Shown: piece after piece, positions 18,341 to 28,065 of the stretch
How positions within the stretch are numbered: position 1 is the stretch's first letter
Layout of the letters: each line of letters opens with the position of its first letter
Assembly: GCF_004331955.1 (NCBI RefSeq)
Contig: NZ_CP036532.1
Span: forward strand, 682,001 to 746,000
Reading direction: 5' to 3'
From: Roseitalea porphyridii
GTDB lineage: Bacteria; Pseudomonadota; Alphaproteobacteria; Rhizobiales; Rhizobiaceae
DNA length: 64,000 bases
The notes under the pieces: generated by a model
The model's database searches: none
The model's input: only the letters and a program-made list of their open reading frames with translations
Told to the model about the DNA's origin: nothing
Position numbers and translations under genes: made by a program

Positions 18341-18373
18341 ACGGCCCGCCCGGCAACGGACGGGCCGTTTTCC
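18341..18373 (+). terminator. terminator of the pilin gene
   Basis: ACGGCCCG and CGGGCCGT form an 8-bp perfect stem with a 12-nt loop, followed by TTTTCCTT. It lies 25 bp after the pilin stop and probably limits read-through into cpaA. Confidence 0.8.
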
Positions 18374-18486
18374 TTGGCGCGATCGCGCGGCCTCGCCGCC
18401 AAGGGTGCTGGTGCCCGCTCAGGAAGTCTTAACAGGGCCGGGTTAGGCTCGGTTTCAAAGCATCGCAGCGAGATACGGACCAGATC

Positions 18487-18996
18487 ATGCTCTCAGCCAT
18501 CATCTTCGTCGTCTTTCCGTTCGCCATGATCTACGCGGCCGTCTCGGACATGTTCACGATGACGATCGCCAACCGGGTGTCGCTGCTGCTGATCGTCACC
18601 TTCTGCGCCATCGCCCCGTTCATCGGTCTGACTTGGATGCAGTTCGCCATGCATCTGGCCGCCTTCGCTCTCGTGCTGACGGTGACCTTCGGCCTGTTCG
18701 CGCTCGGCGTGATGGGCGGAGGCGACGCCAAGCTGATGGCATCGACGGCGCTGTGGTTCGGACTGGGGGCGGGGCTGATGAACTACCTGCTTCTGGCGAC
18801 GATGGCCGGGGGCGCGCTGACGCTCGCGCTGCTCATCTTCCGCAAATCGCCGCTCGCCACCGTCGCAGGCGAGGTGCGCGTCCTGCGCCGGATCATCGAC
18901 GAAAAGGACATACCGTATGGCATCGCGTTGGCGATCGGCGGGCTTGGCGCATTCCAGCACTCCCCCGCCATGATCTGGGCGCTCAGCCAGGCCTGA
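18487..18996 (+). CDS. cpaA: prepilin peptidase CpaA (TadV-type, A24 family)
   Basis: An aspartic peptidase of the inner membrane that trims Flp pilin and TadE/F pseudopilins. The protein has 169 residues with about five hydrophobic segments. The two catalytic aspartates are Asp21 (SDMFTMTIANR) and Asp78 in GGGDAKL, the GxGD signature. It lacks the methylase domain, as is normal for TadV/CpaA. It lies between pilin and cpaB. Confidence 0.93.
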   Translation: MLSAIIFVVFPFAMIYAAVSDMFTMTIANRVSLLLIVTFCAIAPFIGLTWMQFAMHLAAFALVLTVTFGLFALGVMGGGDAKLMASTALWFGLGAGLMNYLLLATMAGGALTLALLIFRKSPLATVAGEVRVLRRIIDEKDIPYGIALAIGGLGAFQHSPAMIWALSQA

Positions 18997-19123
18997 AGCG
19001 GCCGCGTCCGGCTTTACCGGCGGTTAAGCATACCGCTCCAGCCATCGTTAACCATAAGTACACCATTGCTCGCCGAATATGGGCCCTGTGGCGGAACAAT
19101 CCGCCGGCAGATCGGGTGTGCCC

Positions 19124-19918
19124 ATGTCGATGCGTATCGTAATCCTGGCTATAGCAATCGTGGCGGCTGGCGCCGCCGGCTACCTCGCCATGAACATGAT
19201 GGGGTCCAGCGGCCCGACCCAGCAGGTCACCGTCGCTCCGCCCCCGCCCTCCATCCAACTCGACGAGGTGCTGGTGGCGACAGAGACGCTGACCACCGGT
19301 GCCCGCGTCGAGAACCGCATGCGCTGGCAGAAATGGCCGACCGACGCGCTGTCGCCCGATTTCATCACCCGCGAAAGCCGCCCTGACGCGATGGTCGAAC
19401 TGTCCGAGTCGGTGGTCCGCGCGACGATCGCCCAGGGCGAGCCGATCCGTCCGATCAAGCTTCTGGGCGCCGACCAGAGCTTCATGTCCTCCATCCTGCC
19501 CGCCGGCAAGCGCGCCGTTGCGACCGAGATCGCAGCCGATACCTCGGCGGGCGGCTTCATCCTGCCCGATGACTATGTCGACGTGATCATGGTCTCGCGC
19601 GGCCAGGACGGCGGCTTCGAGACCGAGACCATCCTCAACAACATCCGCGTTCTGGCGATCGACCAGACGATCCGCGAGGACGAGGAGGGCCGGCTTGTCC
19701 AGGTCGGCCAGACCGCCACGCTCGAACTGACCCCGCGTCAGGCCGAGATCATCACCGTCGCCCGCCAGATGGCCGACCGGCTGACGCTGTCGCTGCGTTC
19801 GGTCAAGGACGTCAATCCCGATGACGCCTCCGACGCCGCCGAGCATCTGGTCGGCGCCGGCCCGGACGGCACGATCACCATCATCAAGGGCGGGCAGAGG
19901 AGCACGGCGGCGCAATGA
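19124..19918 (+). CDS. cpaB: Flp pilus assembly protein CpaB (RcpC)
   Basis: A periplasmic component that joins the secretin to the inner-membrane platform. The protein has 264 residues. It has an N-terminal membrane helix (MSMRIVILAIAIVAAGAAGYL), a Pro-rich linker (APPPPS) and an SAF domain at about 45-115 (VLVATETLTTGARVENRM). A second RcpC domain holds VDVIMVSRG and LTPRQAEIITVARQ. The start at 19124 is preferred to an in-frame ATG 45 bp upstream because it begins right before the membrane helix. Its stop overlaps the cpaC start as ATGA. Confidence 0.92.
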   Translation: MSMRIVILAIAIVAAGAAGYLAMNMMGSSGPTQQVTVAPPPPSIQLDEVLVATETLTTGARVENRMRWQKWPTDALSPDFITRESRPDAMVELSESVVRATIAQGEPIRPIKLLGADQSFMSSILPAGKRAVATEIAADTSAGGFILPDDYVDVIMVSRGQDGGFETETILNNIRVLAIDQTIREDEEGRLVQVGQTATLELTPRQAEIITVARQMADRLTLSLRSVKDVNPDDASDAAEHLVGAGPDGTITIIKGGQRSTAAQ

Positions 19919-21474
19919 CCAAAGCAACCGTCAAGGCCGGCCAGTTCCCGATGGGCGGCACAATCCAGACACGAACCCACGGGCATACCACCATGGTCGC
20001 CAAAACGTTCAAGACCCTGCTGGCGGCGGCCGCCGCCTTCGTCCTTCTCACGGCCGCTCCGTCCGGATCGCATCTGGCCGGCGTTTCCGACGCGCAGGCC
20101 CAGAGCATCGTCAAGGTCGGTCGCAAGGGCGCGGGCACCGAACGGATCGTCCTGGGCCTCGACAAGTCGCTCGTCATCGACCTGCCGGCCGACGCCCATG
20201 ACATCCTGGTCGCCAACCCGGAGGTCGCCGACGCCGTCAGCCGCACCTCGCGCCGCATCTACCTGTTCGGCAAGTCCGTCGGCGAAACGAACATCTTCGT
20301 GTTCGACCGCAGCGGCAACCAGCTCGTCAGCCTCGACCTTCAGGTCGAGCGCGACGTCGCCGGCCTCGACCGCTACCTGGCCCGCTTCATCGAAGGGTCC
20401 GAGATCATCAACGACAACATCGTGCTGACCGGCTCGGTCCTGACGCCGCAGGACGCCGCCAAGGCCGCCAAGCTGGCCGAGATCTTCGTCAAGGGCGGCG
20501 ACGCGACCACCCAGGAGACCGGCTTCTTCTTCGGCCGGATCGGCGACAGCCAGATCGTCAACCTTCTCGAGATCACCGGTGGCGATCAGGTCATGCTCAA
20601 GGTGACGGTCGCCGAGATCCAGCGCTCGGTGATGAAGCAGCTCGGCACCAGCCTGAACGTCAGCGGCAACGCCAATGGCGGCGACATCACCTTCGGCGTT
20701 GTCAACGAGGGCAGCTTCGGCGCCCTTGGCAAGCGCATCAACAGCGGCAATGGCCTGTCGCTCGGCGCCAACCTCGGCAGCGTGAACCTCTCCGCCCAGT
20801 TCCGCGCCATGGAAGAGGCGGGCGTCATGAAGACGCTGGCCGAGCCGACGCTGACCGCCGTCTCCGGCGAAAAGGCGATCTTCCGCGCCGGCGGCGAATA
20901 CAACATCGTCAACGGTTCCTCGGTCGACGACAACGGCCAGATCGTCGTCAACTACCGCGAAATCGAATACGGCGTCGGGCTGGAGTTCACGCCGGTCGTG
21001 CTGTCGCCGGGCCGGATCAGCCTGAAGGTGCGCACCTCGGTTTCCGAGCCAACGGCCGAAGGCGCGGTGCCCGGATTTGTCGGCAACGTCTCCGTGCTGT
21101 CGCTGCGCAAGCGCCTTGCCGACACCACCGTCGAACTGCCGTCGGGCGGCTCGATGATGATCGCCGGGCTGTTGCGCGACGACGTGCGCCAGGTGGTCTC
21201 GGGCTTCCCGGGCCTGTCCAAGGTGCCGGTTCTGGGCGCGCTGTTCCGCAGCCAGGATTATGTGCGCAACGAGACCGAGCTTGTGATCGTCGTAACGCCC
21301 TATCTGGCCCGTCCCGTCGCACCGGCCAAGCTCGCCAGGCCGACTGACAATTTCAATCCGCCCAGCGATGCGCAGGGTGCGCTGCTGAGCCGCGTCAACC
21401 GGATCTATGGCGGCCAGAGCGAGCAGCTCCCGCCCGGCCGGTACCACGGTGCAATCGGCTTCATCTACAAGTGA
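19915..21474 (+). CDS. cpaC: pilus secretin CpaC (RcpA)
   Basis: The outer-membrane channel of the Tad pilus. The protein has 519 residues. An extended N-terminal leader ends near residue 63 (SDAQAQ). The pil_N domain spans about 75-150 (NPEVADAVSRTSRR, SVGETNIFVFDRSG). A BON-like/N1 segment follows, then the secretin barrel at about 250-470 with KTLAEPTLTAVSGEKAIFRAGGE and the C-terminal LVIVVTPYLARPV. The ATGA overlap with cpaB fixes the start at 19915, though the signal peptide could also begin at the in-frame ATG at 19993. Confidence 0.94.
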   Translation: MTKATVKAGQFPMGGTIQTRTHGHTTMVAKTFKTLLAAAAAFVLLTAAPSGSHLAGVSDAQAQSIVKVGRKGAGTERIVLGLDKSLVIDLPADAHDILVANPEVADAVSRTSRRIYLFGKSVGETNIFVFDRSGNQLVSLDLQVERDVAGLDRYLARFIEGSEIINDNIVLTGSVLTPQDAAKAAKLAEIFVKGGDATTQETGFFFGRIGDSQIVNLLEITGGDQVMLKVTVAEIQRSVMKQLGTSLNVSGNANGGDITFGVVNEGSFGALGKRINSGNGLSLGANLGSVNLSAQFRAMEEAGVMKTLAEPTLTAVSGEKAIFRAGGEYNIVNGSSVDDNGQIVVNYREIEYGVGLEFTPVVLSPGRISLKVRTSVSEPTAEGAVPGFVGNVSVLSLRKRLADTTVELPSGGSMMIAGLLRDDVRQVVSGFPGLSKVPVLGALFRSQDYVRNETELVIVVTPYLARPVAPAKLARPTDNFNPPSDAQGALLSRVNRIYGGQSEQLPPGRYHGAIGFIYK

Positions 21475-21491
21475 CCGGAGTACAGCAAGCC

Positions 21492-22163
21492 ATGTCAGCC
21501 TCCAAGTTCAAGACGGTGACCGGCCTTGTGGTCGCGGGCGGCCTGCTGGCCGGCTGCGCGTCCACCGACAAGATCGCTGTCGGTTCGGTTTCCGACGACT
21601 ATCGGACCAACCATCCCATCATCGTCTCCGAGCAGGAACAGACGCTCGACGTACCGGTCGCCTCGGGCGCGCGCACGCTGAACGGGCCGACCCGCAGCAA
21701 CGTGACCGCCTTCGCCACCGCCTTCAGCGGATCGGGCACGAACGTGCTGCACATGCTGATGCCGGTCGGCTCGGCGAACGAACATGCCGCAAAGCGCGTT
21801 CGCGAGGACATCCTGGTCGCGATCGAGCGCGGTGGCGTCAGCCGCCACGACGTGTCGGTCCAGCACTACGATGCCACGGCCCATGACGCCGTCGCGCCGG
21901 TCAGGCTCTCCTATCGCGGCGTGACCGCCACGCTGCCGCATCCGTGCGGCCAGTGGACCGAGAACCTCGTCGACACGACCTCGAACAGGCATCACCGCGA
22001 CTATGGCTGTTCCACGCAAAACAATCTGGCCGCCCAGGTCGAGAACCCCGGCGACCTTCTGGGACCGCGCGCCATGTCCCCGATCGACGCGACCCAGCGC
22101 GGTGCCGTGATCGGCACCTACCAGCAGGGTCCGCAGCCCAAAGCCTCAGAGGTCAACTACTGA
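21492..22163 (+). CDS. cpaD: pilus assembly lipoprotein CpaD
   Basis: CpaD is an outer-membrane lipoprotein that supports the secretin. The protein has 223 residues. The signal has a lipobox LLAGC with lipidated Cys near residue 22. The family core covers about 45-200 (DDYRTNHPIIVSEQEQ, and GCSTQNNLAAQVENPGDLLGP near the end). A GTG at 21471 overlapping the cpaC stop is an alternative start, but the ATG at 21492 has GGAG upstream and gives a clean lipoprotein signal. It is part of cpaB-F. Confidence 0.92.
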   Translation: MSASKFKTVTGLVVAGGLLAGCASTDKIAVGSVSDDYRTNHPIIVSEQEQTLDVPVASGARTLNGPTRSNVTAFATAFSGSGTNVLHMLMPVGSANEHAAKRVREDILVAIERGGVSRHDVSVQHYDATAHDAVAPVRLSYRGVTATLPHPCGQWTENLVDTTSNRHHRDYGCSTQNNLAAQVENPGDLLGPRAMSPIDATQRGAVIGTYQQGPQPKASEVNY

Positions 22164-22214
22164 TCCGGCGGCCGCCGATGCGCTGGCCCCAAAACCGAAG
22201 CGGAAGCAAGTGAC

Positions 22215-23498
22215 ATGTCCGATACCGCTCTGAAGCACGAGTTCGATGACGGCCCCGCAGCGCCGACCGCCGACGAAGCGGCCGCGCTGCAGGAGGTTCG
22301 ACCCGTCCCGCGCATTTCCGTGCAGGCGTTCTGCGAGACACAGGCCGTCGCCTCGACCATCGAGCGCATGTCCGAGGACCGGCGGATGGCCAAGGCGCAG
22401 ACCCGCGTCTACATGGGCGGCATCGCCGCGGCCATCGAGTTCTACCAGACCGCGCCGACCCCCAACCTGATCTTCGTGGAGATCACCTGCGGGCCGGACG
22501 AGCTTCTCGCCCGCCTGAACGATCTCGCCGAGGTGTGCGACCCCTCCAGCCGGGTCGTGATCATCGGCCACCACAACGATATCGCCCTTTACCGCGAACT
22601 GATCCGCACCGGCATCTCCGAATACATGGTCGCGCCGGTCACCATCGCCGATCTGATGAACACCATCTCGGGCCTGTTCGTCGATCCGGAGGCCGAGCCG
22701 CTCGGCCGCTCGATCGCCTTCATCGGCGCCAAGGGTGGTGTGGGTGCCTCGACCATCGCGCACAACGTGTCCTGGGCGATCTCGACCCTGTTCCAGAACG
22801 AGGTCATGGTCGTCGACATGGACCTGCCGTTCGGCACGGCCAACATCAATTTCGACCAGGATCCCGCCCAGGGCATCGCCGAGGCGGTCTTCTCGCCCGA
22901 GCGTCTCGACGAGGTGTACCTCGACCGGCTGCTCGCCAACTGCGCCGACCATCTGGCGCTGCTTGCCGCGCCCTCGACGCTCGACCGCGCCTACGACTTC
23001 GACGCGTCCGCCTTTTCCAACCTGATCGACATCGCCCAGCGCACAGCGCCCGCCGTGATCCTCGATGTCCCGCACGTCTGGTCGGGATGGACCAAGGCCA
23101 CGCTGACCCAGGCCGACGAGGTCGTCATCGTCGCCGCGCCGGAGCTGGCCAACCTGCGCAACACCAAGAACCTGGTCGACACGCTGCGCTCCCTGCGGCC
23201 CAACGACGCGCCGCCGCGTCTGGTGGTCAACCAGGTCGGCGTTCCCAAGCGGCCCGAGATTTCGGTCGGCGATTTCGTCGACCCGCTCGAACTCCAACCC
23301 GCCGCCGTCATCCCGTTTGATCCGCAGCTGTTCGGCAATGCCGCCAATTCGGGCCGCATGCTGGCCGAGACGGATGCCGGCAGCCCGGTCGTCGCCACGC
23401 TCGGTGAACTGGCCCATCTGGTGACCGGCCGGACCACGGTCGCACCGAAACACAAGCCGGGACTGCAGGGCCTGCTGGCGCGGCTCAAGAAAAGCTAA
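22215..23498 (+). CDS. cpaE: pilus localisation ATPase CpaE (TadZ-like)
   Basis: A ParA/MinD-superfamily ATPase that places the Tad machine in the cell. The protein has 427 residues. An N-terminal receiver-like domain spans about 60-150 (TPNLIFVEITCG, SSRVVIIGHHND, ISEYMVAPVTIADL). It is followed by the P-loop domain with the deviant Walker A FIGAKGGVGAST and the MVVDMDLPFGTANI Walker A' segment. It lacks the receiver phosphorylation pocket. It precedes cpaF by 9 bp. Confidence 0.93.
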   Translation: MSDTALKHEFDDGPAAPTADEAAALQEVRPVPRISVQAFCETQAVASTIERMSEDRRMAKAQTRVYMGGIAAAIEFYQTAPTPNLIFVEITCGPDELLARLNDLAEVCDPSSRVVIIGHHNDIALYRELIRTGISEYMVAPVTIADLMNTISGLFVDPEAEPLGRSIAFIGAKGGVGASTIAHNVSWAISTLFQNEVMVVDMDLPFGTANINFDQDPAQGIAEAVFSPERLDEVYLDRLLANCADHLALLAAPSTLDRAYDFDASAFSNLIDIAQRTAPAVILDVPHVWSGWTKATLTQADEVVIVAAPELANLRNTKNLVDTLRSLRPNDAPPRLVVNQVGVPKRPEISVGDFVDPLELQPAAVIPFDPQLFGNAANSGRMLAETDAGSPVVATLGELAHLVTGRTTVAPKHKPGLQGLLARLKKS

Positions 23499-23507
23499 GG
23501 ACAGGAC

Positions 23508-25034
23508 ATGTTCGGCAAGAGAGGCACATCGGCAACGCCAGGCAATGCCGGGTCCGGCGGCGGCGAGAGCGCACCGGCGCCCGAGCCGGCCCAGTCCGCG
23601 CCGCCCGCGCCGACGGTAGAGCCGGCCGCTCCGAAGGCCGAGCCGGCGCCTGCGCCCGCGCCCGCCGCAAGTGCGCCCAAGCCGGCCGCCAAACCTGCTC
23701 CGATGCCTGCGCCGCAGCCGGCAGCGCCCACGCGGTCGATGTCGCAGCGCAACGAATCCTACTACGACACCAAGACGCAGGTCTTCTCGGCGCTGATCGA
23801 GACGATCGACCTGTCGCAGCTCGCCAAGCTCGACGCCGATTCGGCGCGCGAGGAAATCCGCGACATCGTCAACGACATCATCGCGATCAAGAACTATGCG
23901 ATGTCGATCGCCGAGCAGGAGGAACTGCTCGAGGACATCTGCAACGACGTGCTCGGCTACGGCCCGCTCGAGCCGCTGCTCGCCCGCGACGACATCGCCG
24001 ACATCATGATCAACGGCCCCGACAGCGCCTACATCGAAGTCGGCGGCAAGGTGCAGCCGGCCGACATCAAGTTCCGCGACGCCCAGCAGCTTCTGTCGGT
24101 GTGCCAGCGCATCGTCAGCCAGGTCGGCCGCCGCGTCGACGAATCGAGCCCGATCTGCGACGCCCGCCTCGCCGACGGGTCCCGCGTCAACGTGATCGCG
24201 CCGCCGCTCGCCATCGACGGCACCGCGCTGACCATTCGTAAGTTCAAGAAGGACAAGCTGACCCTCGATCAGCTCGTCAATTTCGGCTCGATCTCGCCGG
24301 AGGGCGCGACCCTTCTTCAGATCATCGGACGCGTGCGCTGCAACGTCGTCATCTCCGGTGGTACCGGCTCGGGCAAGACGACCCTGCTGAACTGCCTGAC
24401 GCGCTACATCGATGCCGACGAGCGCATCATCACCTGCGAGGACTCGGCCGAACTGCAGCTCCAGCAGCCGCACGTTGTCCGGCTTGAGACCCGGCCGCCG
24501 AACCTCGAGGGCGAGGGCCAGATCACCATGCGCGATCTGGTCAAGAACTGCCTGCGCATGCGGCCCGAACGGATCATCGTCGGCGAGGTGCGCGGCCCGG
24601 AGGTGTTCGACCTGCTGCAGGCGATGAACACCGGTCACGACGGTTCGATGGGCACCATCCACGCCAACTCGCCGCGCGAGTGCCTGTCGCGTATCGAATC
24701 GATGATCGCCATGGGCGGCTTCTCGCTGCCGCAACGGACGGTGCGCGAGATCATCGTCGGCTCGGTCGACGTGATCGTCCAGGCCGCCCGCCTGCGCGAC
24801 GGCTCGCGCCGCATCACCCACATCACCGAGGTGGTCGGCATGGAGGGCGATGTGATCATCACCCAGGACCTGATGGTCTATGACATGCAGGGCGAGGACG
24901 CCAACGGCAAGATCATCGGCAAACACCGCTCGACCGGCATCGGCCGGCCCGCAATGTGGGACCGGGCGCGCTACTACAACGAGGAGCAGCGCCTGGCGGC
25001 GGCCATGGACTCCATGGAAACGGTGCAGAACTGA
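23508..25034 (+). CDS. cpaF: secretion ATPase CpaF (TadA)
   Basis: A hexameric type II/IV secretion ATPase that powers pilus extension and possibly retraction. The protein has 508 residues. A low-complexity Pro/Ala-rich head of about 75 residues ([20 protein letters not shown]) precedes the N-terminal domain. The core has Walker [13 protein letters not shown] near 290, the Asp box [11 protein letters not shown], Walker [13 protein letters not shown] and the His box [11 protein letters not shown]. The Pro/Ala head is longer than usual and could be a flexible linker. Confidence 0.96.
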   Translation: MFGKRGTSATPGNAGSGGGESAPAPEPAQSAPPAPTVEPAAPKAEPAPAPAPAASAPKPAAKPAPMPAPQPAAPTRSMSQRNESYYDTKTQVFSALIETIDLSQLAKLDADSAREEIRDIVNDIIAIKNYAMSIAEQEELLEDICNDVLGYGPLEPLLARDDIADIMINGPDSAYIEVGGKVQPADIKFRDAQQLLSVCQRIVSQVGRRVDESSPICDARLADGSRVNVIAPPLAIDGTALTIRKFKKDKLTLDQLVNFGSISPEGATLLQIIGRVRCNVVISGGTGSGKTTLLNCLTRYIDADERIITCEDSAELQLQQPHVVRLETRPPNLEGEGQITMRDLVKNCLRMRPERIIVGEVRGPEVFDLLQAMNTGHDGSMGTIHANSPRECLSRIESMIAMGGFSLPQRTVREIIVGSVDVIVQAARLRDGSRRITHITEVVGMEGDVIITQDLMVYDMQGEDANGKIIGKHRSTGIGRPAMWDRARYYNEEQRLAAAMDSMETVQN

Positions 25035-25067
25035 GATGGGCGCCATTGACCGAAACGGGGTCCGGCC

Positions 25068-26087
25068 ATGACGTTCCTGGGCATTCCGGTCATCGTCATC
25101 GCCATCTTCGCCCTCGCTGCGCTCGGCGTGGGCGGTGTGCTCTATGCGCTGTTCTTCAACCGCCTCGAACAGGAGGAAAAGGCCGGCAAGCGGCTCGCCG
25201 CGGTCAAGAGCGCCAGCACCGACGCCGGCAAGCGCAGCGCGGCCGCCGAGCGGCTCAGCGACAGCCAGAAACGGCGCAAGCAGGTCAGTGAATCGCTTGA
25301 GGACCTCGAGCAGCGCAACAAGGACCGCGAAAAGCACATCACCAAGCCGCCGCTGAAGATGCAGATCAAGCAGGCGGGGCTCACCCTGGACATGCGCACC
25401 TTCTACATGCTGTCGGCTGGCTCGGGCGTGGTGTTCGCACTGCTCGGCTTCATCGCCGGCATCGGCATGCTGGCGGTGCCGGCCCTGTTCTTCGCCGGCG
25501 CCTTCGGCGTGCCGCGCTGGGTGGTGTCGTTCCTGCGCAAGCGCCGCATGAAGCAGTTTCTCGACGAGTTCCCGAACGCGATCGACGTGATCGTGCGCGC
25601 CATCAAGTCCGGTCTGCCGCTCAATGACGGCATCCGCCTGATCGCCAACGAGGCCAAGGAGCCGGTGCGGACCGAGTTCCGCCGCATCGTCGAGGCCCAG
25701 CAGCTGGGCGTGCCGACGCCGGAGGCCTGCCTGCGCATGTACAATCACATGCCGATACCGGAGGCGAACTTCTTCGCCATCGTCATCCAGATCCAGCAGC
25801 AGGCCGGCGGCAACCTCTCGGAGGCGCTGGGCAACCTGTCCAAGGTGCTGCGCGCCCGCAAGCAGATGAAGAACAAGGTCGCCGCCATGTCGATGGAGGC
25901 CAAGGCGTCCGCGGCGATCATCGGCGCCTTGCCGCCGATCGTCACGTTGCTGGTCTACCTGACCAGTCCCGAATACATCATGCTGCTGTTCACCACCGAC
26001 ACCGGCCTGTTCATCATTGGCGTGTCGCTGGTCTGGATGTCGATCGGCATCTTCGTGATGCGCCAGATGATCAATTTCGATGTGTGA
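25068..26087 (+). CDS. tadB: inner-membrane platform protein TadB
   Basis: TadB with TadC forms the inner-membrane base for pilin assembly. The protein has 339 residues. There is one N-terminal membrane helix, a charged cytoplasmic stretch (about 30-95, rich in Lys/Glu/Arg), two helices near 105-155, the GspF-like domain (MKQFLDEFPNAIDVIVRAIKS) and two C-terminal helices ending MRQMINFDV. It lies between cpaF and tadC with short spacers. Confidence 0.93.
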   Translation: MTFLGIPVIVIAIFALAALGVGGVLYALFFNRLEQEEKAGKRLAAVKSASTDAGKRSAAAERLSDSQKRRKQVSESLEDLEQRNKDREKHITKPPLKMQIKQAGLTLDMRTFYMLSAGSGVVFALLGFIAGIGMLAVPALFFAGAFGVPRWVVSFLRKRRMKQFLDEFPNAIDVIVRAIKSGLPLNDGIRLIANEAKEPVRTEFRRIVEAQQLGVPTPEACLRMYNHMPIPEANFFAIVIQIQQQAGGNLSEALGNLSKVLRARKQMKNKVAAMSMEAKASAAIIGALPPIVTLLVYLTSPEYIMLLFTTDTGLFIIGVSLVWMSIGIFVMRQMINFDV

Positions 26088-26096
26088 GGTGGACCG

Positions 26097-27104
26097 ATGA
26101 TTGAAACGATCGTTCAGACGGCCACCTCGCCCGAATTCATCTTCGCCGCCCTGGTGTCCGTTGCCGTCTTCGCCACGTTCCTGACGCTGCTCACCTCGGT
26201 GCTGGGCGGCAGCCAGCTCAAGAACCGGATGCGGCTCGTCGCCACCGAACGCGACGAGATCAGGGCCCGCGAGCGCGCCCGCATCGCCAGCGAGAAACAG
26301 AGCGGACGCGCGTCGCTGCGTGTCGACGAGAGCAGATATTCCGGCATCAAGGGCATCGTCGACCGGCTCGACCTGCGCAAGGCGCTTGCGGACGACGACA
26401 CGGTCAAGAAACTGCGCATGGCCGGCTTCCGCGGCCAGCAGCCGCTGAACCTGTTCCTGTTCGCCCGGTTCGCGCTGCCGTTCGGCTTCTTCCTGGTCGC
26501 CGTGTTCTACGTCTTCGGGCTCGGCAACTTCACCGACCACTCGACCATGATGCGCTGGTTCATGTGCATCGGCGCCGCCTATGCGGGCTTTTATGCGCCC
26601 AACCTCTACATCCGCAACCTGGCCAGCAAGCGCGGCGATTCCATCCGCAGGGCCTGGCCGGACGCGCTCGACCTGATGCTGATCTGCGTGGAATCGGGCA
26701 TGTCGGTGGAAGCGGCGTTCCGGCGCGTTTCGGTGGAGATCGGCACGCAGTCGATCCCGCTCGCCGAGGAGCTCGTGCTGGTCGGCGCCGAACTGTCCTA
26801 TCTCAGCGAACGGCGCCAGGCCTACGAGAACCTCGCCGCGCGCACCGGGCTCGATTCGGTGCAGGCGGTTTCTCAGGCGCTGATCCAGGCCGAGCGCTAC
26901 GGCACGCCCGTGGGCGCCGCGCTGCGCGTGCTCGCCAACGAAAGCCGCGAGCAGCGCATGACCGAGGCCGAAAAGAAGGCCGCCGCGCTGCCGCCCAAGC
27001 TCACCGTGCCGATGATCGTGTTCTTCCTGCCTGTCCTGTTCGGCGTGATCCTGGGCCCCGCCGGCATCCAGATCTCGCAACAGGGCGGCATCTTCGGCGG
27101 CTGA
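26097..27104 (+). CDS. tadC: inner-membrane platform protein TadC
   Basis: The partner of TadB in the pilus base. The protein has 335 residues, with an N-terminal helix at about 15-40, a basic cytoplasmic region, two helices at about 120-175, the GspF domain with WPDALDLMLICVESGMSVEAAF, and a last hydrophobic segment (PMIVFFLPVLFGVILGPAGI). It starts 9 bp after tadB. A strong terminator ends the plus-strand cpa/tad operon after it. Confidence 0.93.
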   Translation: MIETIVQTATSPEFIFAALVSVAVFATFLTLLTSVLGGSQLKNRMRLVATERDEIRARERARIASEKQSGRASLRVDESRYSGIKGIVDRLDLRKALADDDTVKKLRMAGFRGQQPLNLFLFARFALPFGFFLVAVFYVFGLGNFTDHSTMMRWFMCIGAAYAGFYAPNLYIRNLASKRGDSIRRAWPDALDLMLICVESGMSVEAAFRRVSVEIGTQSIPLAEELVLVGAELSYLSERRQAYENLAARTGLDSVQAVSQALIQAERYGTPVGAALRVLANESREQRMTEAEKKAAALPPKLTVPMIVFFLPVLFGVILGPAGIQISQQGGIFGG

Positions 27105-27133
27105 CACCGCCGCCGGCCATCATCCCAACGAGA

Positions 27134-27161
27134 AAAGGCCCGGCCTTGGCACCGGGCCTTT
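27134..27161. terminator. bidirectional terminator between tadC and tadD
   Basis: AAAGGCCCGG and CCGGGCCTTT form a 10-bp perfect stem with an 8-nt loop. The stem ends are A-rich and T-rich, so it can end both the plus-strand tadC transcript and the minus-strand tadD transcript. Confidence 0.85.
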
Positions 27162-27192
27162 CATCGTGTGGAACGGTGCAGGATCGGCGCGG

Positions 27193-28005
27193 TCAGTTGG
27201 TCGCGCGCCGATCCTCTTCCTTGATCAGGTTCCAGGCGGCCTGCTGGGCCAGCATCTGTCGCAGATAGGCGATGTTGGTTTCGGCCTGCTGCGGCGACAG
27301 TTCGCGCCGGGCGATGTCTTCTGCTTCCTCGAAGCGGCCCTGAAGGCCGACGACCAGAGCCAGGTTCTGACGCACGCGGCTGTCCGCGCCGGGCTGCTGC
27401 ACGGCCTGGCGCAGATAGCTCTCGGCGGTCGAAAGGTCGCCCTGCAGCATGTGGCTCATCGCCAGGTTGGACAGGATCGACGGCTCGTTCGGCGCCAACT
27501 GGAGCGCCTTCTCGTAGCGCAGGCGCGCCTCCTCGGGGCGGCCCGTCTGGTCGTAGATCGCGCCCTCCGCCGACAGCAGTTCCCAGTCCGGCTGGGTCGG
27601 ATCCTGGGCGCGCTGGATCGCATCGAGGGCGGCGGGGAACTGTCCGGCGCCGGCCAGCGCCTTGCCGTAGGCGGCGAGCACCTGCTTGTCGCGCGAATGG
27701 GTGATGGCCGCCTTGCGCATCACCGCAAGGGCCTGATCGTTGTTGCCGTTCATCCGCAGGATCGAGGCGTAGCGGATGGCCACCGCCTTGTCGTCGGGAT
27801 TGCGTTCATAGCGCTGCCGGTAGCTTGCGAGCGCCCCCTGCAGTTCGCCGCCCGACATCTGCGCGATCGGCTTTGACGAGGAGGGGTTGACCGACCCCGT
27901 GGTCAGGCTGTTGTTGGCGCAGCCGGCCAGGAGCGCGGTTGCGACCAGCGCCGCCGCCATCGCGGCGGGCCGGCGCTGCCGAAGGGGGTGGGACAGGATG
28001 ACCAT
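27193..28005 (-). CDS. tadD: TPR lipoprotein TadD
   Basis: TadD is a tetratricopeptide lipoprotein that acts as a pilotin-like factor for the Tad secretin. The protein has 270 residues. The signal has lipobox LLAGC near residues 28-32, and four to five TPR units follow from about 60 to 240 (for example YRQRYERNPDDKAVAIRYAS and LRYEKALQLAPNEPSILSNL). The start at 28005 (MVILSHPLRQ) is chosen because it sits just before the signal helix; the open frame to 28149 is not supported. It converges on tadC. Confidence 0.9.
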   Translation of the reverse strand: MVILSHPLRQRRPAAMAAALVATALLAGCANNSLTTGSVNPSSSKPIAQMSGGELQGALASYRQRYERNPDDKAVAIRYASILRMNGNNDQALAVMRKAAITHSRDKQVLAAYGKALAGAGQFPAALDAIQRAQDPTQPDWELLSAEGAIYDQTGRPEEARLRYEKALQLAPNEPSILSNLAMSHMLQGDLSTAESYLRQAVQQPGADSRVRQNLALVVGLQGRFEEAEDIARRELSPQQAETNIAYLRQMLAQQAAWNLIKEEDRRATN

Positions 28006-28065
28006 AGCGACACTCCATGAATGGGGCGCCCGCGCGGATCGCGAAAATACCCCGCGTAACCCGAC

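Noticed and set aside
19738-21447. A 569-codon minus-strand open frame opposite cpaC
   Set aside because: Composition is that of an antisense shadow, and cpaC on the plus strand has clear secretin motifs.
22146-27107. A 1,653-codon open frame on the minus strand antisense to cpaE, cpaF, tadB and tadC
   Set aside because: It has no recognisable domain, low-complexity His/Arg/Asp composition typical of antisense GC-rich frames, and lies opposite four well-supported pilus genes.
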